From Lentisphaerota bacterium (GTDB taxonomy: Bacteria; Verrucomicrobiota; Kiritimatiellia; RFP12; UBA3636), in assembly GCA_022837245.1 (NCBI GenBank), contig JALHHX010000014.1:1-25244 (forward strand): DNA of 25,244 nt. The letters are read 5' to 3'. Of the stretch, positions 6,816 through 13,586 are shown piece after piece. The notes below the pieces were generated by a model. It saw only the letters and a list, made by a program, of their open reading frames with translations. It did not search any database and was not told where the DNA came from. The first letter of the stretch is position 1. Each line of letters begins with the position of its first letter. A program made the position numbers and the translations under genes.

Positions 6816-9245
6816 CTAGATGAAGAGAGTGTTGTTGCTGTTTTTCGCCATCCCCACAAAGCTGGCTACGCCGGCGACTTCGTCGATATCAATCAACTCT
6901 TCGCGGGTGAGACCCATTACATTCATCGCCATTTCGCAGGCGACAAATTTCACCCCCAGCTCCCTTGCCTGTTTGATCAGATCCGGCAAAGTCGTGACGT
7001 TCTGCGAAGCCATGACTTGTTTCATCATTCCGATCCCCATGCCGCCCATGTTCATCTTCGATAGCTTGAGCTTGTCAGCCCCCTTGGGAAGCATGGCGCC
7101 AAACATACGCGAAACAAAGTTCTTTTTGGTGGCGGGAGGAGGATTCCGGCGCAACGCGCTTAAACCCCAGAAGGTGAAGAATATGCCCACCCTGGCACCA
7201 GATGCCGCCATGCCGCATGCTATTATCATGGCAGCCATGACTTTGTCGAAGTCGTTGCTGAATAAGACAATGGAAACGCCATGCCCGGACACTGCGGACA
7301 AAGCGCCGCCGGATTTCGGGGCGGATGCCGGGCAGGCCTTGCGCACGACCGCCTCCAGAAAACCATTCCCCTTGTTAATGCTTGCAAGGGTGTTGCCTGT
7401 GGAAGCGATCCAGTTTTTAAGGTCCGGCTCGAACGAAAGTGCCGCGAGCATCTTGACGGCCTCTCCTTCCGCCATTTTATCGACACGCTGCTTCAATCTT
7501 ACAACCGGTCCCGGACAGGCCATGGTCCTGGCGTCGATCACTTCGATTTCGCCGTGCAATTCAGGCGAGCCGGCCACGTCAGTTCCGCAGCCGCAGCCGT
7601 CAACTTTTTTCGTTGTCACCAACGGAGGGGGATTGAATAGCTTCCATGTTGCATAGCCACCGGAAAGGTTATGGGAGTCAAACCCATTTTGACGGAGGAT
7701 TCGCTCTGCGAAAAAACCCCTCTTGCCGACGGCGCATGTAACTACTACCTTCCTCGTTTTATCGAGCTCGCCGAGTCGCGAACGCAACTTCCCAAGCGGG
7801 ATGTTGATGAACCCTGGAATCGGGCCATTCTGGAACTCCTCCGGTTCGCGAACATCCACAAGAAGCGCTCCCTCTGGAATGGCGTCGGAATGCACGGGTC
7901 TCGAATCCCCGTTAAGGACGTCGTCCGCGATCATGCCAAGCATGTTCACCGGATCCTTCGCCGAGTTGAACGGGGGCGCATAAGAAAGCTCCAGCGTGGC
8001 TAGCCCGGAAGCAGTCACTCCGCAGCGCATCGCCGTGGCGATAACGTCTATACGTTTGTCCGCTCCCTTCGCGCCGACGATTTGAGCCCCGAGTATTTTA
8101 CCGTCGCCGGCGAAAAGCAGTTTCATCTTCATCATTTCCGCACCCGGGTAGTAAGAGGCGCTTGAGCCCAGATGCGCGTAGATTTTCTGGTATTCCATCC
8201 CCGCCTGCTTGAGCCTGCGTTCGGTTGCCCCCACGCTGGCAGCCGTGAGCGACCCGATTTTGATTATGGATGCGCCGTAGCTGCCGTCATATTTGGATGA
8301 CCGCCCCATGATGTTGTCCGCAACTATGCGTGCCTGCTTGTTCGCTGGCCCCGCCAGCGGAATAGCGCTTTTTCCACCGCATACCGTATCCACGACTTCA
8401 ATCACATCACCCGCCGCAAATATATTCGGGTCGGATGTCCGAAGATGGTCATCAACAACGATGTGGCCGCGCGGCCCTGTCGCGAGCCCTGCGTCCTTGG
8501 CGATTTCGGAGTTGGGCTTCACTCCCACGCACATAAGCACCAAGTCAGAAGGGATCCGGGATCCATCGTCAAGAACTGCAGAAATAGCACTGTTTTCTTC
8601 TTCGAACTTCTCGACTTTGCGTCCGAGCCGCAATGAAACACCCGATGCCGAGAGCTCCTGCTCCAGCGGCGTTGCCATCTCCTTGTCAACGGTTGGCAAC
8701 ACTTGGTCCATCAGCTCGACAATAGTTACCTCCAGCCCGCGTTCGTTCAGATTCTCAGCGGCTTCCAGACCGATGAAACCGGCGCCCACGACGAGCGCGC
8801 GCTTCGCGCCGCCGTCAATTTTTGCGATTATGCCGTCCATGTCGGGGATCGTCCAAAGGCGCGTCACCCGCGGGTCTTCACCGCCTGGCAGCCGCATTTT
8901 GACTGGCGAGGATCCTGTGGCTATAAGCAGCTTGTCGTAAGTCTCCATGTAAACCCCATCCGGCCCCCGCACCTCGACCTTCATTCCATCCCGGTCGATG
9001 GATAGAACCTCGCTGTTGACGCGCACATCCACTTCGAACCAGCTTTTGAATCTCCCGGCAGGCATCACCATGAGCGAATCGCGTGCTGGTATGACGTCGC
9101 CGACGTGGTACGGCAGGCCGCAATTAGCATAAGAAATATACGGCCCGCGCTCCAGCAGCACAATTTCCGCCGTCTCATCCAGCCTGCGCAACCTCGCCGC
9201 CGCGCCGGCACCAGCTGCCACTCCACCGATTATAACTATCTTCAT
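6816..9245 (-). CDS. Four-module flavoprotein: CoA-disulfide-reductase-like, rhodanese, TusA and DsrE2 domains
   Basis: This 809-residue fusion has four readable modules. Residues 1-445 are a pyridine-nucleotide disulfide oxidoreductase of the CoADR/NADH-oxidase type: FAD motif IIGGVAAGAGAAARLRRL, redox cysteine Cys42 in SYANCGLPY, NAD(P)H motif VVGAGFIGLEAAENL (152-166) and FAD motif IFAAGD (275-280). Residues 455-540 form a rhodanese domain (LLVDVREPEEF; Cys504 in CAVGKRG). Residues 567-640 are a TusA domain (DARTMACPGPVVRLKQ; Cys577). Residues 655-809 are a DsrE2-type domain with Cys677 (IIACGMAASG) and Cys770 (VACEMAMNVMG). A CGCG segment (551-554) sits in the linker. All expected active cysteines are present. 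The likely role is cytosolic: accepting, passing on and reducing persulfide sulfur with NAD(P)H. A GGAAGG site precedes the ATG. It is divergent from a DtxR-type regulator gene and probably controlled by that regulator. Confidence 0.93.
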   Translation of the reverse strand: MKIVIIGGVAAGAGAAARLRRLDETAEIVLLERGPYISYANCGLPYHVGDVIPARDSLMVMPAGRFKSWFEVDVRVNSEVLSIDRDGMKVEVRGPDGVYMETYDKLLIATGSSPVKMRLPGGEDPRVTRLWTIPDMDGIIAKIDGGAKRALVVGAGFIGLEAAENLNERGLEVTIVELMDQVLPTVDKEMATPLEQELSASGVSLRLGRKVEKFEEENSAISAVLDDGSRIPSDLVLMCVGVKPNSEIAKDAGLATGPRGHIVVDDHLRTSDPNIFAAGDVIEVVDTVCGGKSAIPLAGPANKQARIVADNIMGRSSKYDGSYGASIIKIGSLTAASVGATERRLKQAGMEYQKIYAHLGSSASYYPGAEMMKMKLLFAGDGKILGAQIVGAKGADKRIDVIATAMRCGVTASGLATLELSYAPPFNSAKDPVNMLGMIADDVLNGDSRPVHSDAIPEGALLVDVREPEEFQNGPIPGFINIPLGKLRSRLGELDKTRKVVVTCAVGKRGFFAERILRQNGFDSHNLSGGYATWKLFNPPPLVTTKKVDGCGCGTDVAGSPELHGEIEVIDARTMACPGPVVRLKQRVDKMAEGEAVKMLAALSFEPDLKNWIASTGNTLASINKGNGFLEAVVRKACPASAPKSGGALSAVSGHGVSIVLFSNDFDKVMAAMIIACGMAASGARVGIFFTFWGLSALRRNPPPATKKNFVSRMFGAMLPKGADKLKLSKMNMGGMGIGMMKQVMASQNVTTLPDLIKQARELGVKFVACEMAMNVMGLTREELIDIDEVAGVASFVGMAKNSNNTLFI

Positions 9246-9292
9246 CCTGCACCTTCCAACTTTGACTTGCGTTATCCGTAAAAAGGGGGATC

Positions 9293-9321
9293 ATCATAAA
9301 TCACTCGCCATGATATGTAAA
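9293..9321 (-). promoter_or_regulatory. Promoter of the CoADR-rhodanese-TusA-DsrE2 gene
   Basis: Reading the minus strand, TTTACA (9321-9316, 5 of 6) and TATGAT (9298-9293, 5 of 6) are separated by exactly 17 bases. Transcription would start near 9286, giving a leader of about 40 bases with a GGAAGG ribosome site. It stands back to back with the promoter of the DtxR-type gene, with nine bases between the two -35 hexamers, so one operator could control both. Confidence 0.65.
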
Positions 9322-9330
9322 CTCTTTTGG

Positions 9331-9360
9331 TTGAACGGGTTCGAGGCTCTGGTGTATACT
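9331..9360 (+). promoter_or_regulatory. Promoter of the DtxR-type regulator gene
   Basis: TTGAAC (9331-9336, 4 of 6) and TATACT (9355-9360, 5 of 6) are separated by 18 bases. The expected transcription start, near 9367, is only about three bases before the ATG pair at 9370/9373, so the transcript would be almost leaderless. This promoter lies inside the longer open frame that starts at 9262, which argues against that upstream start. Confidence 0.6.
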
Positions 9361-9369
9361 GCCCGTGTT

Positions 9370-9768
9370 ATGATGACAAAAAGTCTTGAGGACTATCTTG
9401 AGGCCACACATCGCCAGATTGCCGAAACGGGTGTCGCCCGGGTCGTTGATGTGGCGCATATACTTGGTGTCAAGATGCCATCGGTGAACAACGCAGTCAA
9501 GGAACTCGCCAAGCTTGGGTTCGTGGAGTACGAACGCTACAAGGAGATCAAGATCACGGATGAAGGGAGAAGCCAAGCGGCGCTGATATTTAAGCGCCAC
9601 ACCCTCCTCAAAAGTTTCTTGCTGTCGATTGGCGTTTCGGAAGTGAACGCGGAAAAAGACGCGTGCTCCATGGAACACATCCTGAGCGCGGAGACGCTCG
9701 ACAGGCTCAAGTCCACAACCGTTAAAAAGAGAAAAACAGCATCGGACAACTCCGGAAAATCATCTTAA
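9370..9768 (+). CDS. Short DtxR/MntR-family metal-dependent repressor
   Basis: The ATG is at 9370 or 9373, and I number residues from 9373 (131 residues). The winged helix covers residues 1-65 (SLEDYLEATHRQIAETG, VVDVAHILGVKMPSVNNAVKEL, the wing near YERYKEIKITDEG). A short dimerisation domain follows (FKRHTLLKSFLLSIGV, DACSMEHILS). No SH3-like third domain is present, as in MntR. The metal ligands of B. subtilis MntR (Asp8, Glu11, His77, Glu99, Glu102, His103) align one residue lower as Asp7, Glu10, His76, Cys98, Glu101, His102. Only Glu99 is changed, to Cys, the residue DtxR uses there. It should bind Mn, Fe or a related divalent metal and repress from the shared promoter region. The C-terminus is lysine-rich. 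An in-frame start at 9262 would precede the promoter and add 36 non-family residues. The end overlaps the convergent gene by nine bases. Confidence 0.87.
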   Translation: MMTKSLEDYLEATHRQIAETGVARVVDVAHILGVKMPSVNNAVKELAKLGFVEYERYKEIKITDEGRSQAALIFKRHTLLKSFLLSIGVSEVNAEKDACSMEHILSAETLDRLKSTTVKKRKTASDNSGKSS

Positions 9769-10257
9769 CCCGACGGGCGGGCCAAGGACTTCGCGGAGCA
9801 CGACCGCTCTCTGCGCGATTTCACCGGGGGTCAATCCGCCCATGTTGAACACGGGATGCGACAATCCGGCCTTGCCTTCTACCTTACGCACCTTGCCCCG
9901 GGAGAGTTGTGGCGCATTACTCACGGAAACAACCGGTGACACCGGCACCTGAGGAGATGGCGGTGATGTTGATGGCGGAAGCTGAGTTCCGACATCCTGT
10001 CGTTCTGGATAAACCCAGCGGCGCATCTTTGGGTGGACGCTGTCCGGCGGATCGAATTCGTTGCCATCTAGCTCCGGGGCGGGTTCTCTTTCCCTGCTCA
10101 GCTCTTCAAGCACGTCGAAGAGGGACTTACCGCCCATATCGGATTCGTCAGGGGTGCCGCCAGCCTGTGGCCGGTTTTTCTCCACCTTCGCGGCCTCGCG
10201 CCCCATCCTCACGAGCGCGATGCCCATGAAGACGATGAATAGAAAGACCAGTTCCAT
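9760..10257 (-). CDS. Unknown membrane-anchored protein, third gene of the nfeD-floA operon
   Basis: I do not recognise this protein of 165 residues. It starts with one N-terminal hydrophobic helix (ELVFLFIVFMGIALVRM, residues 2-18) followed by basic residues, so it is probably anchored with its bulk in the cytoplasm. The middle is acidic and then proline- and serine-rich (LPPSTSPPSPQVPVSPVV, about 92-110), probably disordered. The last 45 residues (LSHPVFNMGGLTPGEIAQRAVVLREVLGPP) look like a short amphipathic helical peptide. Its ATG overlaps the floA stop by one base (TAATG), so it is translationally coupled to floA. In B. subtilis, yqeZ-yqfA (NfeD-FloA) is followed by the small gene yqfB; this gene holds the same position, but I see no similarity to claim. 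A role with FloA is inferred from the operon. Confidence 0.7.
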   Translation of the reverse strand: MELVFLFIVFMGIALVRMGREAAKVEKNRPQAGGTPDESDMGGKSLFDVLEELSREREPAPELDGNEFDPPDSVHPKMRRWVYPERQDVGTQLPPSTSPPSPQVPVSPVVSVSNAPQLSRGKVRKVEGKAGLSHPVFNMGGLTPGEIAQRAVVLREVLGPPVGLR

Positions 10258-11309
10258 TATTTACGGTTTTCCGGAACACCCGGCTTTGCGATGGAGCTGC
10301 GCATTTCCGTATCCGACTCGATGTTCTGGAGCCTGTAGTAATCCATCACGCCGAGTTTGCCTTCGCGCAGCGCCTGCGCCATTGCCTTGGGAACTTCCGC
10401 TTTGGCCTCGACGACCTTGGCTTCCATTTCCTGGACGCGGGCTCGCATTTCCTGCTCGAGCGCCACGGCCATGGCACGGCGCCCCTCCGCCTCTGCCTGG
10501 CGTAGCTGCTTGTCGGCATTCGCGCGTTCCGTTTCAAGCTGAGCACCTACGTTGGCCACGTCGCTGACGCTGGCAACGGAAATATCGGCGATGTCTATGG
10601 AAACAATCTCAAAGCCGGTCTGGGAGTCCAGGCCGCTTGCCAGAACCTTGGCGGAAATCTGGTCCGGATTTTCGAGCACGTTCTTGTAAGTCTCGCACGA
10701 ACCGATTGAAGACACAATGCCCTGACCAACGCGTGCTATGATCGTCTCCTCATTGGCGCCACCCACAAGCCTATCGATATTCGCGCGAACTGTGACGCGC
10801 GCCTTTACGAGCAGGCGTATGCCGTCCTTGGCAACGGCGTCGAGCATGCCGGAGCCGCCGGAGCCCGTCTTGGGCGCCGGGCAGTCGATCACCTTCGGGT
10901 TGACCGACGTGCGCACGGCCTCAAGCACATCGCGCCCGGCGAGGTCGATAGCCGTCGCCTTCTTGAAATCCAGTTTTATGCCGGCCTTGTCGGCGGCGAT
11001 CAGCGCGTTCACAACGTTGATGACGTCACCTCCTGATAGGAAGTGGCTCTCAAGCAGATCGGTGCTGATGGAAAGCCCCGCCTTCACAAGCCTGATGCGC
11101 GCGTCCACGATCAGCGCCGGGTTGACGCGCCGGAACTTCATGCCGATCAACGACCAAAGCGACACTCTGGCGGACGACACCAGGGCGCGGATCCAGATGC
11201 CGATGACTTGTAGCACAAGCCCTAAAATTATAATTGCCGCGAGAAACAATATGCCGACAATGACATTTCCAAGCGTTCCATTTGCCGCCGCCACGATGTT
11301 CAGATTCAT
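10257..11309 (-). CDS. floA: Flotillin-like protein FloA
   Basis: The protein has 350 residues, against about 330 for B. subtilis FloA (YqfA, UPF0365). A hydrophobic hairpin near residues 14-45 (VIVGILFLAAIIILGLVL, then an IRALVSSARVSLWSLIGMKFRRVNP segment) anchors it to the inner face of the membrane. The SPFH-like part carries family-typical runs such as VDARIRLVKAGLSISTDLLESHFLSGGDV, ARVTVRANIDRLVGGANEETIIARVG and DIADISVA. A long Ala/Glu/Arg-rich coiled coil (about 255-320) drives oligomerisation, and LREGKLGVMDYYRLQNIESDTEMR is conserved at the end. FloA organises membrane microdomains. Its start has an AGGAGA site eight bases upstream and lies 34 bases after the nfeD stop, so the two are co-transcribed, as in Bacillus. 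The protein ends with a short PENRK tail. Confidence 0.93.
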   Translation of the reverse strand: MNLNIVAAANGTLGNVIVGILFLAAIIILGLVLQVIGIWIRALVSSARVSLWSLIGMKFRRVNPALIVDARIRLVKAGLSISTDLLESHFLSGGDVINVVNALIAADKAGIKLDFKKATAIDLAGRDVLEAVRTSVNPKVIDCPAPKTGSGGSGMLDAVAKDGIRLLVKARVTVRANIDRLVGGANEETIIARVGQGIVSSIGSCETYKNVLENPDQISAKVLASGLDSQTGFEIVSIDIADISVASVSDVANVGAQLETERANADKQLRQAEAEGRRAMAVALEQEMRARVQEMEAKVVEAKAEVPKAMAQALREGKLGVMDYYRLQNIESDTEMRSSIAKPGVPENRK

Positions 11310-11343
11310 TGTATCCGTCTCCTGTTTTTACTGATGTTGCAAC

Positions 11344-11808
11344 TCAAATTTTCTCAACGACGACGCGGTTGCCTTCAACCTCGACCACCCGCACCTTCGC
11401 TCCCTGCTCGATGTTTTCGCCGCGTGTCACCACATCCACCCTCTTGCCGCCTATGTCCGCGAAACCGGCTGGGCGGAGAATCGTCGCCGCCACGCCTTCG
11501 GCGCCGACAAGCTCCACGAGCCCGATGTCGTCAGCTCGGGATTCCTTCATATCGGTTGGAAGCGACAGCTTTTTCCCGACGAAAGTGTTCGGGAAAATCC
11601 GCACCACCAGATAGACCATGAGGCATCCCAGCAGAATGGCCGCCGCCGCCAGGAGATACCCGGCAACGCCGACATACGTGGTAACCGCGACGTACGATGC
11701 CGCCAATAGCGCCACCACGCCAAGTATGCCGAGAACTCCGCCCGGCAGGAACACTTCGAGCGCCATTAAAAACGCGCCCGCCAAAACCAAGGCAATGTAG
11801 GTTGTCAT
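11344..11808 (-). CDS. NfeD-family membrane protein
   Basis: The protein has 154 residues when started at the ATG at 11808 (MTTYIALVL). A longer frame adds 12 residues from a non-ATG start at 11844 and would begin upstream of the predicted -10. Three or four membrane segments fill residues 1-85 (TYIALVLAGAFLMALEVFLPGG, VLGILGVVALLAASYVAV, GYLLAAAAILLGCLMVYLVV). The C-terminal OB-fold domain (GAEGVAATILRPAGFADIGGKRVDVV, residues about 98-150) is the NfeD signature. It is the short form without the ClpP-like protease domain. NfeD proteins pair with flotillin/stomatin-type proteins, and here the gene directly precedes floA. The AGAGGG immediately before the ATG is close for a Shine-Dalgarno site and is also where transcription would start. 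Confidence 0.9.
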   Translation of the reverse strand: MTTYIALVLAGAFLMALEVFLPGGVLGILGVVALLAASYVAVTTYVGVAGYLLAAAAILLGCLMVYLVVRIFPNTFVGKKLSLPTDMKESRADDIGLVELVGAEGVAATILRPAGFADIGGKRVDVVTRGENIEQGAKVRVVEVEGNRVVVEKI

Positions 11809-11815
11809 GCCCTCT

Positions 11816-11844
11816 ATTCTAACAAACACGCAACGCCAAAACAA
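11816..11844 (-). promoter_or_regulatory. Promoter of the nfeD-floA operon
   Basis: On the minus strand, TTGTTT (11844-11839) and TAGAAT (11821-11816, 5 of 6) are separated by 17 bases. Only seven bases (AGAGGGC) lie between the -10 hexamer and the nfeD ATG, so transcription would start at or next to the start codon. It diverges from the umuDC promoter across a gap of about 100 bases. Confidence 0.5.
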
Positions 11845-11876
11845 CTGCTATTTCACGCAGCGCAACGCAAAATTTG

Positions 11877-11905
11877 TTGGAATTCCCGCGGAAATCATAT
11901 AGAAT
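11877..11905 (+). promoter_or_regulatory. Promoter of umuDC, with palindromic sequence over the -35
   Basis: TTGGAA (11877-11882, 4 of 6) and TAGAAT (11900-11905, 5 of 6) are separated by 17 bases, and the umuD ATG at 11914 is eight bases after the -10. The eight-base palindrome GGAATTCC (11879-11886) overlaps the -35, and TTCC-CGC-GGAA (11883-11893) follows it; either could be part of a repressor site. I see no CTGT-N8-ACAG, GAAC-N4-GTTC or TGTTC-N4-GAACA LexA box, so the SOS operator is not identified. Confidence 0.5.
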
Positions 11906-11913
11906 CAACTACC

Positions 11914-12330
11914 ATGAGCAAGCGTAAAAAAAATGAAATCCCTCCTCTGGTTGACGCCACGGTCATGGCCGGATTCCCGTCTCCGGCGGAGCAGTACGCT
12001 GAGGCGCCACTGGATCTCAACGAGCTTTTGGTGAAACACCCGGCCGCAACGTTTTTCGTGAGGGCCTCTGGCGATTCCATGGTCGACGCAGGCATACGAC
12101 CGGGCGACATCCTGGTCGTGGACCGCAGCATGGAACCGCACGACGGTGCCGTCGTGATCGCGGCGTTGGACGGCGAGTTCACCGTCAAGTTTTTCAGAAA
12201 CGACGGTGGCGGAGTCAGGCTCGAGGCGTCGAACCGCCGGTACAAGCCTATCATCCCAGATGGCGAGACGGAGCTGCGGATTTTCGGGGTGGTCACAGCC
12301 GTGATACACAAATTCGAGGCCGCTCAATGA
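11914..12330 (+). CDS. umuD: UmuD-type self-cleaving subunit of DNA polymerase V
   Basis: The protein has 138 residues, the size of E. coli UmuD (139). The self-cleavage site is Ala19-Gly20 in VMAGFPSPAEQY, equivalent to Cys24-Gly25 of E. coli. The catalytic Ser55 (ASGDSMVDAGI) and Lys92 (GEFTVKFF) complete the Ser-Lys dyad. All three positions are offset by exactly five residues from E. coli UmuD (24/25, 60, 97), which makes the assignment firm. RecA filaments on damaged DNA would stimulate cleavage to UmuD', which joins UmuC for translesion synthesis. The N-terminus is short and basic (MSKRKKNE). There is no LexA-type DNA-binding domain. The stop overlaps the umuC ATG (ATGA). A promoter lies immediately upstream. 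Confidence 0.95.
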   Translation: MSKRKKNEIPPLVDATVMAGFPSPAEQYAEAPLDLNELLVKHPAATFFVRASGDSMVDAGIRPGDILVVDRSMEPHDGAVVIAALDGEFTVKFFRNDGGGVRLEASNRRYKPIIPDGETELRIFGVVTAVIHKFEAAQ

Positions 12331-13580
12331 TTGGGCTCGTCGACGGGAACAATTTCTACGTCTCCTGCGAACGAGTCTTCAACCTGTCGCTCGAAGGGAG
12401 GCCCGTGGCGGTGCTGAGCAACAACGACGGATGTGTCATCTCGCGCTCGCAGGAATTCAAGACACTCGACATCCCGATGGGCACGCCGTTCTTCAAGCTA
12501 AAACCGTTGCTCGCGAAGAGCGGCATAGTCCTCAAGTCGAGCAACTACGAGCTTTACGGCGACATGTCGCGCCGCCTCGTCCAGATCCTGCACGAGTTCG
12601 CCCCTGTGGTGGAGCCGTATTCCATAGACGAGGCTTTCATAGAGATCTCGATTCCAGGCGGCGGCTACTTCGCATACTCGAAGAAAATAAGAGCGGCAAT
12701 CCTGAAGTGGATAGGCATACCATGCGGAATCGGTTTCGCCGCCACCAAAACGCTCGCCAAAATAGCAAACCACATCGGGAAAAAAAGCCCGGATGGCGTG
12801 TTTGTGATGCCCGCCGACGCGTCCGAAGTCCTGCGCGACCTCCCCGTGGAGGAAGTCTGGGGCATAGGCTCGAGGCTAGGCGTAAAGTTGCGTCGCCACG
12901 GTGTGCGCACGGCACTTCAACTCGCGCAGGCGGATATCAAAAAGCTGCAGGACGCGTTCAGCGTCAACGTCGCCCGGACGGCGCTCGAACTGCGCGGAAC
13001 CCCTGCCGTGCAAGAAAAGGATCCCGAAGCCCTTTCCCAGAGCGTCTCATGCTCTAGATCGTTCGGATACCCGGTGGAGGATTTCCGGGAGCTCGAAGAG
13101 GCCGTCTTTTTCTACACCGCCGGTTCCGCTGAAAAACTGCGTAAAGAGAAACAGGTCGCCGCCGGCGCAAACGTATATTTCCAACACTACCCGGAATATG
13201 GCAGTTCCGCGGCAGAAGGCGGGTTCACCTCCACCACGGTGTCGTTTGAACCGCCGACCGACGACACTTCCAGCATGCTGCATGCCATCCGGCCTGCACT
13301 TCGCGGAATATACCTCGAAGGACGCCGCTACAAAAAAGCCGGAGTCGTCGTCTTCGGACTTGAACCTAAAGAAAAACTACAGCCAGACCTGTTTCCGGTT
13401 GCCGGGGCAAAACCGCGCCGGAACGGGCTTTACCAAGTCGTAGACGAAATAAATAGCCGCCACGGTAGAGGCTCCGTTTTCACGTTGTCGTCAGGAATAG
13501 ACCGCAAATGGGCCATGAAGCGCGGCATGCTCTCTCCTAGCTACACAACGCGCTGGAACTCCCTGCCAACCGTCAAGTAA
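12327..13580 (+). CDS. umuC: UmuC, Y-family translesion DNA polymerase V catalytic subunit
   Basis: The protein has 417 residues, close to E. coli UmuC (422). The palm catalytic residues are Asp6 (LVDGNNFYVSCE), Asp101 and Glu102 (PYSIDEAF), the same numbers as in E. coli, and Tyr11 is the steric-gate position. CGIGFAATKTLAKIANHIGKK (133-153) and the helix-hairpin-helix segment VEEVWGIGSRLGVKLRRHGV (174-193) follow. The little-finger domain is 230-340. QPDLF at 352-356 is a textbook beta-clamp binding pentapeptide. The C-terminal DUF4113 extension ends with KRGMLSPSYTTRWNSLP, typical of UmuC rather than DinB. Together with UmuD' it would form polymerase V and cause damage-induced mutagenesis. 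All key residues are intact. It converges on the ThuA-like gene with six bases between the two stop codons. Confidence 0.96.
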   Translation: MIGLVDGNNFYVSCERVFNLSLEGRPVAVLSNNDGCVISRSQEFKTLDIPMGTPFFKLKPLLAKSGIVLKSSNYELYGDMSRRLVQILHEFAPVVEPYSIDEAFIEISIPGGGYFAYSKKIRAAILKWIGIPCGIGFAATKTLAKIANHIGKKSPDGVFVMPADASEVLRDLPVEEVWGIGSRLGVKLRRHGVRTALQLAQADIKKLQDAFSVNVARTALELRGTPAVQEKDPEALSQSVSCSRSFGYPVEDFRELEEAVFFYTAGSAEKLRKEKQVAAGANVYFQHYPEYGSSAAEGGFTSTTVSFEPPTDDTSSMLHAIRPALRGIYLEGRRYKKAGVVVFGLEPKEKLQPDLFPVAGAKPRRNGLYQVVDEINSRHGRGSVFTLSSGIDRKWAMKRGMLSPSYTTRWNSLPTVK

Positions 13581-13586
13581 CCCGTG

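Noticed and set aside
9262..9369. 36-residue N-terminal extension of the DtxR-type regulator
   Set aside because: It would start upstream of a good promoter, the added residues have no family similarity, and the MntR-like N-terminus begins at MTKSLEDYLE.
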